Of a stretch of DNA of 64,000 nt, positions 36,272-45,003 are shown one piece after another. Under the pieces are notes generated by a model. That model was not told the DNA's origin. It saw only the letters and a list, made by a program, of their open reading frames with translations, and made no database searches. The DNA lies in NCBI GenBank assembly GCA_024403735.1, contig JAKSRG010000008.1, positions 1 to 64,000 on the forward strand. Direction: 5' to 3'. Numbering within the stretch: the first letter of the stretch is position 1; every line of letters begins with the position of its first letter. This DNA is from Clostridia bacterium. Its GTDB lineage: Bacteria > Bacillota > Clostridia > Saccharofermentanales > Saccharofermentanaceae. Both the position numbers and the translations under genes were made by a program.

Positions 36272-36628
36272 TTACTGACCGAAGCCGAACTCTTCGATTG
36301 ATGTCTTAACCTTTGCGTTAGCCTTTGTAGCCTTACCACCCTTTGTGAGGTATGTTGACTCTGGAGCCTCAGTTGCAATTGTTACAACAGCCTTCTTGTA
36401 AGAAGGTGTTCTACCGATTGCATAACGCTGTCTTCTAAGCTTTCCGTCGTAGTTAGCTACGTTAACAGAAAGAACCTTTACACCGAAGAGCTTCTCAACT
36501 GCTTCTTTAATCTCTGTCTTTGTTGCTGTCTTAGCAACCTTAAATGTGTACTTACCATCTGCAATCTCAGAAGTAGACTTCTCAGTAATTACAGGAGTAA
36601 GAATGATGTCCTGTGCAAACTTTGTCAT
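36272..36628 (-). CDS. rplW: 50S ribosomal protein L23
   Basis: 118 residues (usually about 95-100). The core IILTPVITEKST, YTFKVAKTATKTEIKEAVEKLFGVKVLSVN is normal. The extra 20 residues are a C-terminal tail ending EFGFGQ. L23 sits at the tunnel exit. Starts overlapping the rplD stop by 4 bp. Confidence 0.96.
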   Translation of the reverse strand: MTKFAQDIILTPVITEKSTSEIADGKYTFKVAKTATKTEIKEAVEKLFGVKVLSVNVANYDGKLRRQRYAIGRTPSYKKAVVTIATEAPESTYLTKGGKATKANAKVKTSIEEFGFGQ

Positions 36629-37245
36629 ACGTAAACCTCCTGAATCTTTTCAACTGCAGCCTTGCTTAATACTAAGCAATCATACTTGAGAATATCGAAA
36701 ACGTTGATCTCATTTACGAGCTCTGTCTTAACTGTAGGAATGTTTCTTGCAGCAAGCTCAGCGTTCTCTGTCTTGTCTTCGAATACGATAAGAGCTGTCT
36801 TCTCAACCTTTAAAGCCTTAAGAGCCTTAACCATGTTAGCTGTCTTTCTCTCCATATCGAATGAGTCAACAACGATAATCTTGTTCTCTGCCATCTTAGA
36901 AGAAAGAGCTGACTTAAGAGCAAGTCTCTTAATCTTCTTAGGAACTGTGTAGTTGTATGATCTTGGCTTAGGTCCAAAGATGATACCACCACCAACATAC
37001 TGAGCTGAACGGTCAGAACCATGACGAGCACGACCTGTACCCTTCTGACGCCATGGGCGCTTACCGCCACCGCGTACTTCGCTTCTTGTCTTAGTGCAAT
37101 GTGTTCCCTGACGACGATTAGCGAGCTGATTACGGATTACTGTTGCAAGAGCAGCCATGTTAGGCTCAATAGCGAAGATACCGTCTGAAAGCTCGATCGA
37201 ACCAGTAACGGCACCGCTAAGATTCAAAATATCTAAATTAGCCAT
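36625..37245 (-). CDS. rplD: 50S ribosomal protein L4
   Basis: 206 residues from the ATG at 37243-37245, chosen for GGGAGG 8 nt upstream; an earlier in-frame ATG would contain that site. Conserved RQGTHCTKTRSEVRGGGKRPWRQKGTGRARHGS loop and GPKPRSYNYTVPKK. L4 is the autogenous regulator of the S10 operon in E. coli. Confidence 0.97.
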   Translation of the reverse strand: MANLDILNLSGAVTGSIELSDGIFAIEPNMAALATVIRNQLANRRQGTHCTKTRSEVRGGGKRPWRQKGTGRARHGSDRSAQYVGGGIIFGPKPRSYNYTVPKKIKRLALKSALSSKMAENKIIVVDSFDMERKTANMVKALKALKVEKTALIVFEDKTENAELAARNIPTVKTELVNEINVFDILKYDCLVLSKAAVEKIQEVYV

Positions 37246-37265
37246 TCTTTTGTCCTCCCGTCGCA

Positions 37266-37904
37266 TTACTTAGCCTTTACAGATGACTTAACTGTTACTA
37301 AGCCACCCTTAGGGCCTGGGATAGCTCCTCTAAGAACGAGGATCCCTCTCTCGCCGTCAACCATAACGACGTCCAAATTCTGTACTGTACAATTTACTGC
37401 ACCCATGTGTCCTGGCATCTTCTTACCTGGGAGTACACGAGCTGGAGTTGAGTTAGCACCCATAGAACCAACACGTCTGTGGTACATAGAACCGTGACCT
37501 GAAGGACCACCCTTCTGACCGTGACGCTTGATGTTACCTGCGTAACCTTTACCCTTTGATACACCGCTTACATCAACTGCATCGCCAACACTGAACATGT
37601 CTGATACCTTGATCTCCTGGCCAAGAGCGTATTCAACACCCTCATCTGCCTCGAACTCGCGGATATACTTCTTTACCTCTTCTACGCCAGCCTTTTTGAA
37701 CTGACCTGCATCAGGCTTATTAACGAGCTTTGCTCTTGTTGAACCTGAAGCAACTTTAACAGCGTTGTAGCCGTCTGTTTCAACTGTCTTGTTCTGGAGC
37801 ACGTACATTGGCTCACACTCAATAACAGTTGCTGGAATAACATTACCGTTCTCGTCGAACAACTGTGTCATACCAGACTTCTTGCCAAGAATGAATTTTG
37901 TCAT
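37266..37904 (-). CDS. rplC: 50S ribosomal protein L3
   Basis: 212 residues. GKKSGMTQLFDENGNVIPATVIE start; the long loop VSKGKGYAGNIKRHGQKGGPSGHGSMYHRRVGSMGANSTPARVLPGKKMPGHMG reaches the catalytic centre. GGAGG precedes the ATG. Confidence 0.98.
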   Translation of the reverse strand: MTKFILGKKSGMTQLFDENGNVIPATVIECEPMYVLQNKTVETDGYNAVKVASGSTRAKLVNKPDAGQFKKAGVEEVKKYIREFEADEGVEYALGQEIKVSDMFSVGDAVDVSGVSKGKGYAGNIKRHGQKGGPSGHGSMYHRRVGSMGANSTPARVLPGKKMPGHMGAVNCTVQNLDVVMVDGERGILVLRGAIPGPKGGLVTVKSSVKAK

Positions 37905-37932
37905 CTTTCTTTTCCTCCTATTTTGGTTATTG

Positions 37933-37954
37933 GTTCGTAGGCTATTCTACGAAC
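37933..37954 (-). other. Hairpin in the rpsJ-rplC spacer
   Basis: Perfect 8-bp stem GTTCGTAG / CTACGAAC with a 6-nt loop. The spacer is 109 bp, longer than other spacers in the operon. No T run, so a regulatory or processing role is possible but unproven. Confidence 0.45.
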
Positions 37955-38013
37955 ATGACCTCGGTCGAGCTAATTGGCATTCACTCTTCCGATTTAAGCC
38001 TTCTAGTTATCAA

Positions 38014-38322
38014 TTAAGCCTTGAGCTCGATTGAAACACCAGCTGGCATGTCAAGCTTCTGAAGTGCCTCAACAGTCTTTGCTGTTGGAGCGAAAACGTC
38101 GATCAAACGCTTATGTGTTCTCTGCTCGAACTGCTCACGTGAATCCTTGTACTTGTGTGGTGAACGAAGGATTGTTACGATTTCCTTCTCTGTTGGGAGT
38201 GGGATAGGACCTGAATAGCTAGAACCTGTACGCTGAATAGCCTCAATAATTCTTGCTGCACTCTGATCGAGAAGTTCGTGATCATAAGCCTTAATCTTAA
38301 TTCTCATTTTCTGGTTTGCCAT
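38014..38322 (-). CDS. rpsJ: 30S ribosomal protein S10
   Basis: 102 residues from the ATG at 38320-38322, with GGAGG 6 nt upstream. [55 protein letters not shown] and [13 protein letters not shown]. First gene of the S10 operon, behind a 270-nt structured leader. S10 also binds NusB in antitermination. Confidence 0.98.
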   Translation of the reverse strand: MANQKMRIKIKAYDHELLDQSAARIIEAIQRTGSSYSGPIPLPTEKEIVTILRSPHKYKDSREQFEQRTHKRLIDVFAPTAKTVEALQKLDMPAGVSIELKA

Positions 38323-38592
38323 GTTTTTCCTCCATGTAATGCTGTAGTTTATTCTCAACCTTGACGGGCGTTTCTTTTGGTCCCAATCAAAAACCCAGGC
38401 TACCAGTTACCATTCTCAATGAATAGCACTTTGGACCTGGGCATGAGTTACCAGAACTCACGCTGCCGTTAGTATTAAGAATCGCCAAGCTCTTTGTCTT
38501 GACTCGCTCAGTCGAAGTTACCTGCATCCTCTGCGCAGCTCGCATCGTTGCAGCAATCTCCAACTTCTTCGCTATGCACGCCTAAACGCGCT
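38323..38592 (-). promoter_or_regulatory. Structured 5' leader of the S10 operon
   Basis: About 270 transcribed nucleotides without an ORF. From 5' to 3' on the minus strand there are stems CTTCGACT/AGTCAAG (about 38499-38520), TGAGTT/AACTCA (38445-38460), then the terminator-like hairpin at 38389-38442. The layout resembles the attenuating S10 leader of E. coli in principle, though no sequence similarity is claimed. The remaining part of this 412-bp gap, 38627-38734, holds only AT-rich sequence and an imperfect repeat after hslO. Confidence 0.65.
38389..38442 (-). terminator. Attenuator-like hairpin in the S10 leader
   Basis: GCCCAGG and CCTGGGT pair over about 40 nt that contain an inner CTATTC/GAATGG stem, and TTTTTG follows on the minus strand. 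This is a terminator inside the leader, 66 bp before rpsJ, so most likely a conditional attenuator. Confidence 0.65.
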
Positions 38593-38597
38593 CGATT

Positions 38598-38626
38598 AAT
38601 ATATCACGGTTTATATAGTATTGCAA
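38598..38626 (-). promoter_or_regulatory. Promoter of the S10 operon
   Basis: TTGCAA (38621-38626), 17-nt spacer, TATATT (38598-38603) on the minus strand, with AT-rich DNA upstream (about 38636-38660). It drives rpsJ to secY. Confidence 0.75.
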
Positions 38627-38734
38627 GCGTTATTGGAAAAATATTTTAATTTTTCACCCACCCTCGCGTTTCGTGTGCACATTTTGATGCACAAACGCTG
38701 AGAAATAGGGCTTTCCTATGTTAATTATGTCTAA

Positions 38735-39661
38735 TTAACCGTTATTTTCAATAATCTTTATAACATCTTCACTTGTGAAGTGATATTTAGAATTACAGAA
38801 ATGGCATTCAATGTCAATACCATTTGGATCATTAGCCAATTCCTTAAGTTCTGCTTTGCCAAGAGTAGCTAGTCCACGTGACATCTTCTCAGCTGAACAG
38901 TTACAGTTGAAGCCTACCTTCTCACCTGACAAATAACAAATCTCTGGATCACCTAAGAACATATCAACAATCTTCTCTGGACTTAATCCTTCTGACATTA
39001 GGAATGTAATCTCAGGGAAACCACCATTTACTCGCTTCTCAAGATAATCAATATCTTCTTCAGTAGCACCAGGAAGGAGCTGAATCATCATACCGCCAGC
39101 ATGAGTTACTCCCGTGTTATCAATCTGAACACCGAGAGATACGATAGATGGTGTCTGCTCAGACTTAGCAAGATAGTAAGTAAAGTCTTCAGCAATCTCA
39201 CCTGTTACGAGTTCGATTGAACCAACATATGGTTCACGAAGACCAATATCACGAACGATTGTGAGCATACCATTACCAACAGCCTCACCTACATTGAGCT
39301 TACCTGGTCTAAGATAAGTGCTTTCTACAACACTATTAATAGGATATGCTCTAGCATTACCCTTTGAATCACATACACAAGTCATTCCCTTAATCGGACC
39401 ATCACACTTAATAGTAGTTGTCTGTGAATCATTCTCGCCTTTCATATTCTCAGCGAGCAAAAGTGAGCCAGTAATAAAACGACCCAAAGCAGCAGTAACT
39501 ACAGAAGAAGTTCCGTGAATTTCAGAAGCCTTCTTAACTGCATTAGTTGTCTTAATTGCAAATGCACGAACATGACCCTTAAGAGCAGTTGCTCTAATAA
39601 TATAATCTTCACTCAAATCAAGTGGCGCACCAGGTGCGTGGTAAAAACTCTCGTTAATCAT
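38735..39661 (-). CDS. hslO: Redox-regulated chaperone Hsp33
   Basis: Holdase chaperone activated by oxidative unfolding. 308 residues. N-terminal domain with AIKTTNAV and GSLLLAENMKGE; GAGGMMIQLLPG-like HAGGMMIQLLPGA. The C-terminal redox switch has the four zinc Cys as CNC (FNCNCS, about 250) and CxxC (CHFC, about 286). Its ATG overlaps the methyltransferase stop (ATGA). It precedes the S10 operon but is a separate unit. Confidence 0.96.
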   Translation of the reverse strand: MINESFYHAPGAPLDLSEDYIIRATALKGHVRAFAIKTTNAVKKASEIHGTSSVVTAALGRFITGSLLLAENMKGENDSQTTTIKCDGPIKGMTCVCDSKGNARAYPINSVVESTYLRPGKLNVGEAVGNGMLTIVRDIGLREPYVGSIELVTGEIAEDFTYYLAKSEQTPSIVSLGVQIDNTGVTHAGGMMIQLLPGATEEDIDYLEKRVNGGFPEITFLMSEGLSPEKIVDMFLGDPEICYLSGEKVGFNCNCSAEKMSRGLATLGKAELKELANDPNGIDIECHFCNSKYHFTSEDVIKIIENNG

Positions 39662-40404
39662 AAACTTTCTCTCTTAAACACAAGGAATACTCTCTCATCA
39701 TCCATCTGGTCCTCACCTACAAAAGTTAAGCCAGCTTCTGATGCAATCTCGATAAGTCTACCCTTATCATAATATCTTTCTTCAATAACTCCGTCTGATC
39801 GCTCATACAAATCATCGTCACCACGCTCGAACAATGTGAGTGAAGCTTCATTGATCTGCTCGTCCTCATCGAATGTATTATCCCAAAGCAATGTGAAGTC
39901 ATCAAAGTCCTCGAAAAATACATTGTCTCCCAAAGTCTCTGCGAAATGCTTATATGTGCCGATATCGAAAACAAATATTCCGCCAACACTCATGTAGTTT
40001 TTGAATGAACGGAATATATTAATGATATCTTCCTCATCAAGAATGTGATTTATCGTATCAAGAAGTGATACAAAAACATCTGCAGTTCCAAACAACTCAT
40101 AATCAGTAATATCCTGACAAAGCCAGAGGATATCTGGGTTGTTTTCGCGCGCTTTGTTGAGCATCTCAATTGATGAATCAATACCGATTATCTCGTAATC
40201 GTGCTTGAGTAGCTCACCATCTACACGGCCATTACCACAGCCAAGGTCGCAAAGGATTTTCTTACCACCTTCGCCGTCTCCTGCTGCAGTGCAATATTTT
40301 AAGATTATAGAATGCACAAAATCGGCCCATGTTACTGGGTCGATTTCAGCCTGCAATTCATCATAATATCTAGATAACTTGTCGTAAAAATTCTCGTCAA
40401 ACAT
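39658..40404 (-). CDS. Class I SAM-dependent methyltransferase
   Basis: About 248 residues. Motif I is LCDLGCGNGRVDGELL (about 56-70), followed by EIIGIDSSIEMLNKAR (motif II Asp) and DVFVSLLDTINHI. This is the small-molecule methyltransferase fold; the substrate is not predictable. The start at 40402-40404 is chosen because it lies one base after the stop of the upstream M23 gene, suggesting coupling; a GTG at 40420-40422 is possible. No clear Shine-Dalgarno. Coupled to hslO. Confidence 0.85.
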   Translation of the reverse strand: MFDENFYDKLSRYYDELQAEIDPVTWADFVHSIILKYCTAAGDGEGGKKILCDLGCGNGRVDGELLKHDYEIIGIDSSIEMLNKARENNPDILWLCQDITDYELFGTADVFVSLLDTINHILDEEDIINIFRSFKNYMSVGGIFVFDIGTYKHFAETLGDNVFFEDFDDFTLLWDNTFDEDEQINEASLTLFERGDDDLYERSDGVIEERYYDKGRLIEIASEAGLTFVGEDQMDDERVFLVFKRESL

Positions 40405-40405
40405 A

Positions 40406-41755
40406 TTAAGGTAAATATCCACGTGGATCTACTGTTGATCCATATTCTCTAACTTCAAAGTGTAAGTGAGCTGCTGTTGAAGTACCTGTACTTCCTACCT
40501 CACCAATCTGTGAACCAGCATACACGTAATCACCTGTACTTACACTAATGTGTCTTAAGTGACCATAAAGTGTAGATACGCCATTACCGTGGTCGATAAT
40601 TACATAGTTACCATAACCTGAACCACCTGTATTGCAATCAGGATAAGGATACTCAACATAGATAACTGTTCCGCTAGCAGCAGCCATTGCTGAATCACCC
40701 ATGTTAGCACCGATGTCGATACCTGAGTGGAACTTTGTTGTTCCGTATACTGGGTGAACACGATAGCCATATTCAGAAGTTACCCAGTTAGTCCATGTAG
40801 GCCATGAAAGTGAGCAATTACTTACTACGCTAGATGATGAGCTAGATGAACTAGAAGAACTTGAACTGCTTGATGAACTTGATGAGCTACTTGAGCTACT
40901 TGAAGAACTTGAAGTCTGTGCTGGTGGTGCATAAGTTGGCTTTGCATAAAGCTCTTCCTGAAGATCTTTAATCTGACCATCAAGAGTTAATGCCCAAGCA
41001 TTAAGTTCATCTTCCTGTGCTTCAAGAGTTGAGATCTGTGTATTAACATCCTCAAGAGCATCAGTAGTAACACCAATTCTTGATCTAAGTTCGGATAACT
41101 GTTCCTGCTTCTCCTGAGCAATGCCTTCGAGTTCTTCAGCCTCGAGAAGTGCATTATCAGATGCGAGCTGTGCTTCATCCAAAGCAATCTGCATCATATC
41201 AACATTCTGGTCATCTGCATCAGCGATGAGAGTAATAATTTCCATATTAGTGAAGAAACCAGCAATTGAATCTGATTCAAGGAGTACTTCAAGTACTGAC
41301 TTATTCTGATACTCGAACATTACAGAAATTCTCTCTGAGAACATTAGCTTTGTTGCATTGAGATTTTCCTGAGCTTCACAATATTCATCAAGTGCTTCTG
41401 CCTTTGCAAGAAGTGCTGCTGCATACTGAGAAGCAATCTCCTCGTACTGAGCCATCTGCTCATCACTTAATCCCTGAAGTTCCTCGAGCTCAGCACTAAG
41501 TGCTGATGCATCACCTTTCAAGGCATCTACCTGAGCTGCGGCATCTGCTGCTGATGCGAGCGCTGCATCTCTTTCAGCTTTCTTGTCATCAATATCCTGC
41601 TGAGTTACATAACTAAAGTTAAGGTACTGATCATAAGCAGCTCTTGTAATAACTGGCTTTGTTACTTTCATGCTTAGGAAGCCAAAAGAAATAAGAGTTA
41701 CTCCAAGACATGTCAGCAGCGGTTTTAATATATTCAAAAACTTCATTCTATTCAT
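40406..41755 (-). CDS. M23 peptidoglycan endopeptidase with coiled coil, FtsEX-associated
   Basis: 449 residues. An N-terminal membrane anchor or signal (about 10-30) precedes a long coiled coil (about 55-270), a linker of about 30 consecutive serines (about 285-315), and a LytM/M23 domain. Zinc-ligand motifs are intact: HSGIDIGA (His and Asp) and HLHFEV (HxH). It therefore looks catalytically active, unlike E. coli EnvC. It follows ftsX by 7 bp; the coiled coil is the part expected to contact FtsX. Likely cell separation or elongation hydrolase. Confidence 0.92.
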   Translation of the reverse strand: MNRMKFLNILKPLLTCLGVTLISFGFLSMKVTKPVITRAAYDQYLNFSYVTQQDIDDKKAERDAALASAADAAAQVDALKGDASALSAELEELQGLSDEQMAQYEEIASQYAAALLAKAEALDEYCEAQENLNATKLMFSERISVMFEYQNKSVLEVLLESDSIAGFFTNMEIITLIADADDQNVDMMQIALDEAQLASDNALLEAEELEGIAQEKQEQLSELRSRIGVTTDALEDVNTQISTLEAQEDELNAWALTLDGQIKDLQEELYAKPTYAPPAQTSSSSSSSSSSSSSSSSSSSSSSSSSSSSVVSNCSLSWPTWTNWVTSEYGYRVHPVYGTTKFHSGIDIGANMGDSAMAAASGTVIYVEYPYPDCNTGGSGYGNYVIIDHGNGVSTLYGHLRHISVSTGDYVYAGSQIGEVGSTGTSTAAHLHFEVREYGSTVDPRGYLP

Positions 41756-41761
41756 ATATCA

Positions 41762-42658
41762 TCACACCCTTACATGCTTTCTTACTGCAATTCCACTACC
41801 GATTGAACCAATGAATACGCCCATTACCAAGCAAAGAACAAGTACGAACCACATAATGCTCTTATATGGAAGAAGTGCATAATAAGATGACCAGTCAATT
41901 CCTACCATCACCTTAATAAAGATTGCTCTATATACAAGGATTGAGATAACCCACGCACAAATGGCACTAATGAAACCAACGATACCACCTTCAATGATAA
42001 AAGGAATTCTGATATATGCATTAGTAGCACCAACGAACTTCATAATTCCAATCTCGTTAGCTCGTGAATATACAGAAATTCTTACCATGTTAGAGATAAT
42101 GAAGAGTGCGATTATAAAAAGAACAACAAAGCTAGCTACTGTAGCAATGTTAACTACACCCTTTGCCTCGGATAGGAAGTTCATAACATTACTTTCTGTA
42201 GATACTTTATGTACCTTTGGTAATGTCTGCAAATATCCACTAACTTCAGGAGCCATAGCTGGATCAGTAATCTGAATACTGAATGTATATGGAAGATACA
42301 TGTTGTAATCGAAATCATCGAGAATTGAAGAACTTGAACCAAGGTTTGTCTTGAAGTTATTGTAGTTCTCAACCGGACTTCTCTTAATAACATTAATAAT
42401 ATTTGGATTCTGTCTAATGTAATTCTCAGTATTAGCTACTTCCTCTGGTGTGGAATTAAGTTCCATATACACCTCAATTGGTGGCTGCATACTAATCTTA
42501 CGCATGATACTTCTTGCGTTAAGAGAGAAAATAAAGAACACACTCATTACGATAAGCATGAGCAGAATTGTAGATACTGAAGCAATAGTAACAAGAGGAT
42601 GTCTGATAATACCCTTGAATCCTTCTTTGATTGAATTAATAAACGCTCTGAAAGACAC
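41762..42658 (-). CDS. ftsX: Cell division ABC permease FtsX
   Basis: 298 residues with four transmembrane segments (about 22-48, 175-197, 222-247, 267-290) and a large extracellular loop between the first two that binds peptidoglycan hydrolases. GIMKFVGATNAYIRIPF is the cytoplasmic coupling region. It lies 4 bp after ftsE and before the M23 gene, the classic ftsE-ftsX-hydrolase order. Confidence 0.95.
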   Translation of the reverse strand: MSFRAFINSIKEGFKGIIRHPLVTIASVSTILLMLIVMSVFFIFSLNARSIMRKISMQPPIEVYMELNSTPEEVANTENYIRQNPNIINVIKRSPVENYNNFKTNLGSSSSILDDFDYNMYLPYTFSIQITDPAMAPEVSGYLQTLPKVHKVSTESNVMNFLSEAKGVVNIATVASFVVLFIIALFIISNMVRISVYSRANEIGIMKFVGATNAYIRIPFIIEGGIVGFISAICAWVISILVYRAIFIKVMVGIDWSSYYALLPYKSIMWFVLVLCLVMGVFIGSIGSGIAVRKHVRV

Positions 42659-42662
42659 GGTA

Positions 42663-43727
42663 TTATTCCTCCTCAGAATCGAGTAAATCTATATCATCTA
42701 TAGATAATTCGTCAATCCAGCTATCGGAAGACTCCTCGTCCTGTTTCTCTTCTTTTTTGTCTTCTGAAGTCACATCAGAAGCTTCTGCTTCAGCTTCTTT
42801 CTTCTCTTGCTCTTTCTTAGCAATAGCTGAAGCATGAATTTGAGTCTCACTGTCACCGAATGAAATATCAGTAACAGCAGGCTTCTCAACTTCATCAACA
42901 TCATCGATATTATCGATATCATCAACACTATCGTCTGCGCTTTCTCTAACGTCAGACTCATCCCAATAATCCTTGTAATCATCTGCTGGATCATCGTCTA
43001 CTCCATAGCCACCAAACTCAGCAGTCTCAGGAGTTTCAACATTACGCTCGCCACTATATGCACCGCCAAGTGCATCACGAACGATATAACCCTTATCAAT
43101 CTCAATAACTCTCTTCTTCATTCTATCTACAAGATTACTATCATGAGTACATACAATAACAGTAGTACCATTCTTATTAATCTCCTGAAGAAGCGCCATG
43201 ATACTCTCTGACGTCTCTGGGTCAAGGTTACCAGTAGGCTCATCAGCAACAATTATCTGTGGATTATTGAGCATAGCTCTAGCAATAGCAACTCTCTGCT
43301 GCTCACCACCTGAAAGTTCCTGTGGAAAACAATTCTCCTTACCCTTAAGACCAACAATTGAGAGTACAAGATTTACGGTCTGATTAAGAGCCTTCTTATG
43401 CTGACCAATAATCTCGCCAGCGAAAGCAACATTCTCAGCTACTGTCTTTGTCTCAATCAAGCGGAAGTCCTGGTAAATCATACCAAGCTGACGACGAAGA
43501 ACAGGCACAAGTGAACGAGACATCTTTGAGATATCAAAATGGTCAATTGTAACCTTACCTTCAGTTGGTTTCTCCTCACGAGTAATACACTTCAAGAGAG
43601 TAGACTTACCTGATCCACTCTTACCGATAATGAATACGAATTCACCATCTTCCACCAAGAAGTTAATTCCCTTGAGTGCTTCCACACCTGAAGGATATGT
43701 CTTTTTTACGTTGTCAAACTCTATCAT
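42663..43727 (-). CDS. ftsE: Cell division ATPase FtsE with long acidic C-terminal extension
   Basis: 354 residues; the ABC domain ends near 228 and about 125 extra residues follow. Walker [10 protein letters not shown] (about 35-43), Q-loop MIYQDFRLI, signature [14 protein letters not shown], Walker [10 protein letters not shown]. The extension is strongly acidic (many Asp/Glu, DDID repeats) with a short Lys/Glu helix, predicted disordered. FtsE energises FtsX to activate the wall hydrolase. The tail has no counterpart in model FtsE proteins and may be a docking region. Confidence 0.95.
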   Translation of the reverse strand: MIEFDNVKKTYPSGVEALKGINFLVEDGEFVFIIGKSGSGKSTLLKCITREEKPTEGKVTIDHFDISKMSRSLVPVLRRQLGMIYQDFRLIETKTVAENVAFAGEIIGQHKKALNQTVNLVLSIVGLKGKENCFPQELSGGEQQRVAIARAMLNNPQIIVADEPTGNLDPETSESIMALLQEINKNGTTVIVCTHDSNLVDRMKKRVIEIDKGYIVRDALGGAYSGERNVETPETAEFGGYGVDDDPADDYKDYWDESDVRESADDSVDDIDNIDDVDEVEKPAVTDISFGDSETQIHASAIAKKEQEKKEAEAEASDVTSEDKKEEKQDEESSDSWIDELSIDDIDLLDSEEE

Positions 43728-43747
43728 CCGAAGAAATGTTCCTTTAA

Positions 43748-44842
43748 TTATCTCATAAGATTGTCCTTCTTACCTGATTCAGTATATTCGAGGTAAGTAC
43801 CAACCATAGAGCCAATTTTGAAGAGAACAGCATCTTCGAAAGAACGAAGATTCAAACCTGTATTCTTCTGTACCTTATCAAGTCTATATACGAGAGTATT
43901 TCTGTGAACGAAGAGTTCACGTGAAGTCTCACTACCGTTAAGATTATTCGCAAAGAAACTCCAGATAGTTGTAAGTGTATCCTCATCAAGTGTCTCATAA
44001 GCACCATTTGGGAATACTTCATCAATAAACATCTGGCAAAGCGTTGGTGGGAGCTGATAAATAATTCTGCCTAGACCAAGCTTGTCATATCTAGTTACAT
44101 ACTGCTTCTTCTCGAAAACACTACCAATCTTCAAAGACTGCATAGCATCACGATAAGACTTAGAGATATTCTGGAAATATGGAACAACTGAACCAACACC
44201 AACAAATGCAGTGATGCTCTCTGAATTGAGGCAATCAAGAACAGCATGGCTAGCGTTATCGATGTATTCATCCTGATTCTCAACATCAGCATTCATAACA
44301 ACAATCATTGTCTTCTCGTCCATTGCCATTACGTCAGCAACCTTAGAGTCAGAATAGAAATTCTGAAGTGCCTCCAAAGCCTCGTTGCCATCTTCTCTAG
44401 CTGTACGAATAACCATTACAAAACGTGGAACTGTGTAGTCAATCTTAAATCCACGAGCCTTAAGTGGAATATCACCTGGGAGCTCATTCTCAAGAAGAAC
44501 ATTCTTTGTGAACAACTCACGCTCAGCATCTGTTCCTCTCTCCTTAATAGCAGACTTAATCCACTCAGCAAGGAGCTCGAGATATACTCTAACTTCTGGC
44601 TCAACACCATCAATGTAGATGATGTATTTAATCTGTTCGCCTATGGCAATCTTCATAAATGTTCTACCAGCTGTGCCTGAAAAAGCATCGTCTGATAACA
44701 TTACTGCTCTAACTGAAGAATCAACTGTACCTTCGAGTGCAGGATCAGTAGCTGCAATTATCAAACCAGAAACATCCATAACGCCAACATTCTGAGACAA
44801 AATTGTCTTTGCCTGACGCATACACTTCTTAATTTCTTCCAT
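43748..44842 (-). CDS. PucR/CdaR-type transcriptional regulator
   Basis: About 364 residues. An N-terminal sensory part (VMDVSGLIIAATDPALEG) is typical of sugar-diacid regulator (CdaR) sensors. A GGDEF-like middle region follows (about 130-270; VFMVIRT and FVGVGSVVPYFQNISKSYRDA), and the PucR C-terminal helix-turn-helix is LFVHRNTLVYRLDKVQKNTGL near residue 320-340. Start uncertain: ATG at 44840-44842 or an in-frame GTG at 44852-44854, neither with a good Shine-Dalgarno. It is immediately upstream of ftsE on the same strand. Confidence 0.85.
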   Translation of the reverse strand: MEEIKKCMRQAKTILSQNVGVMDVSGLIIAATDPALEGTVDSSVRAVMLSDDAFSGTAGRTFMKIAIGEQIKYIIYIDGVEPEVRVYLELLAEWIKSAIKERGTDAERELFTKNVLLENELPGDIPLKARGFKIDYTVPRFVMVIRTAREDGNEALEALQNFYSDSKVADVMAMDEKTMIVVMNADVENQDEYIDNASHAVLDCLNSESITAFVGVGSVVPYFQNISKSYRDAMQSLKIGSVFEKKQYVTRYDKLGLGRIIYQLPPTLCQMFIDEVFPNGAYETLDEDTLTTIWSFFANNLNGSETSRELFVHRNTLVYRLDKVQKNTGLNLRSFEDAVLFKIGSMVGTYLEYTESGKKDNLMR

Positions 44843-44973
44843 AAGCCAAACCACACTTTCCGCTTATCGCATATTTTTACTTAATAATGATATATTTTTT
44901 TGTAAATTAAATCAAACAATGTAGTGTTTCAATTTAGTTACAAAGTGCAATTAGCACAAAATTGCTCGATAAA

Positions 44974-44996
44974 CGTTCATTCTGAGCCAGGACAAA
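44974..44996 (-). repeat. 16S rRNA 5'-end-like repeat, copy 2
   Basis: On the minus strand TTTGTCCTGGCTCAGAATGA then ACG. It differs from the first copy by one base (AA for GA in CAGAATG versus CAGGATG). It lies 30 bp further along the minus strand, in the non-coding DNA before the PucR-type regulator. Confidence 0.7.
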
Positions 44997-45003
44997 CTAC
45001 CAT

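Noticed and set aside
40840..40912. Tandem repeat in the M23 gene as a CRISPR or mobile element
   Set aside because: It is a run of serine codons (a protein linker), with no spacers or repeats outside the reading frame.
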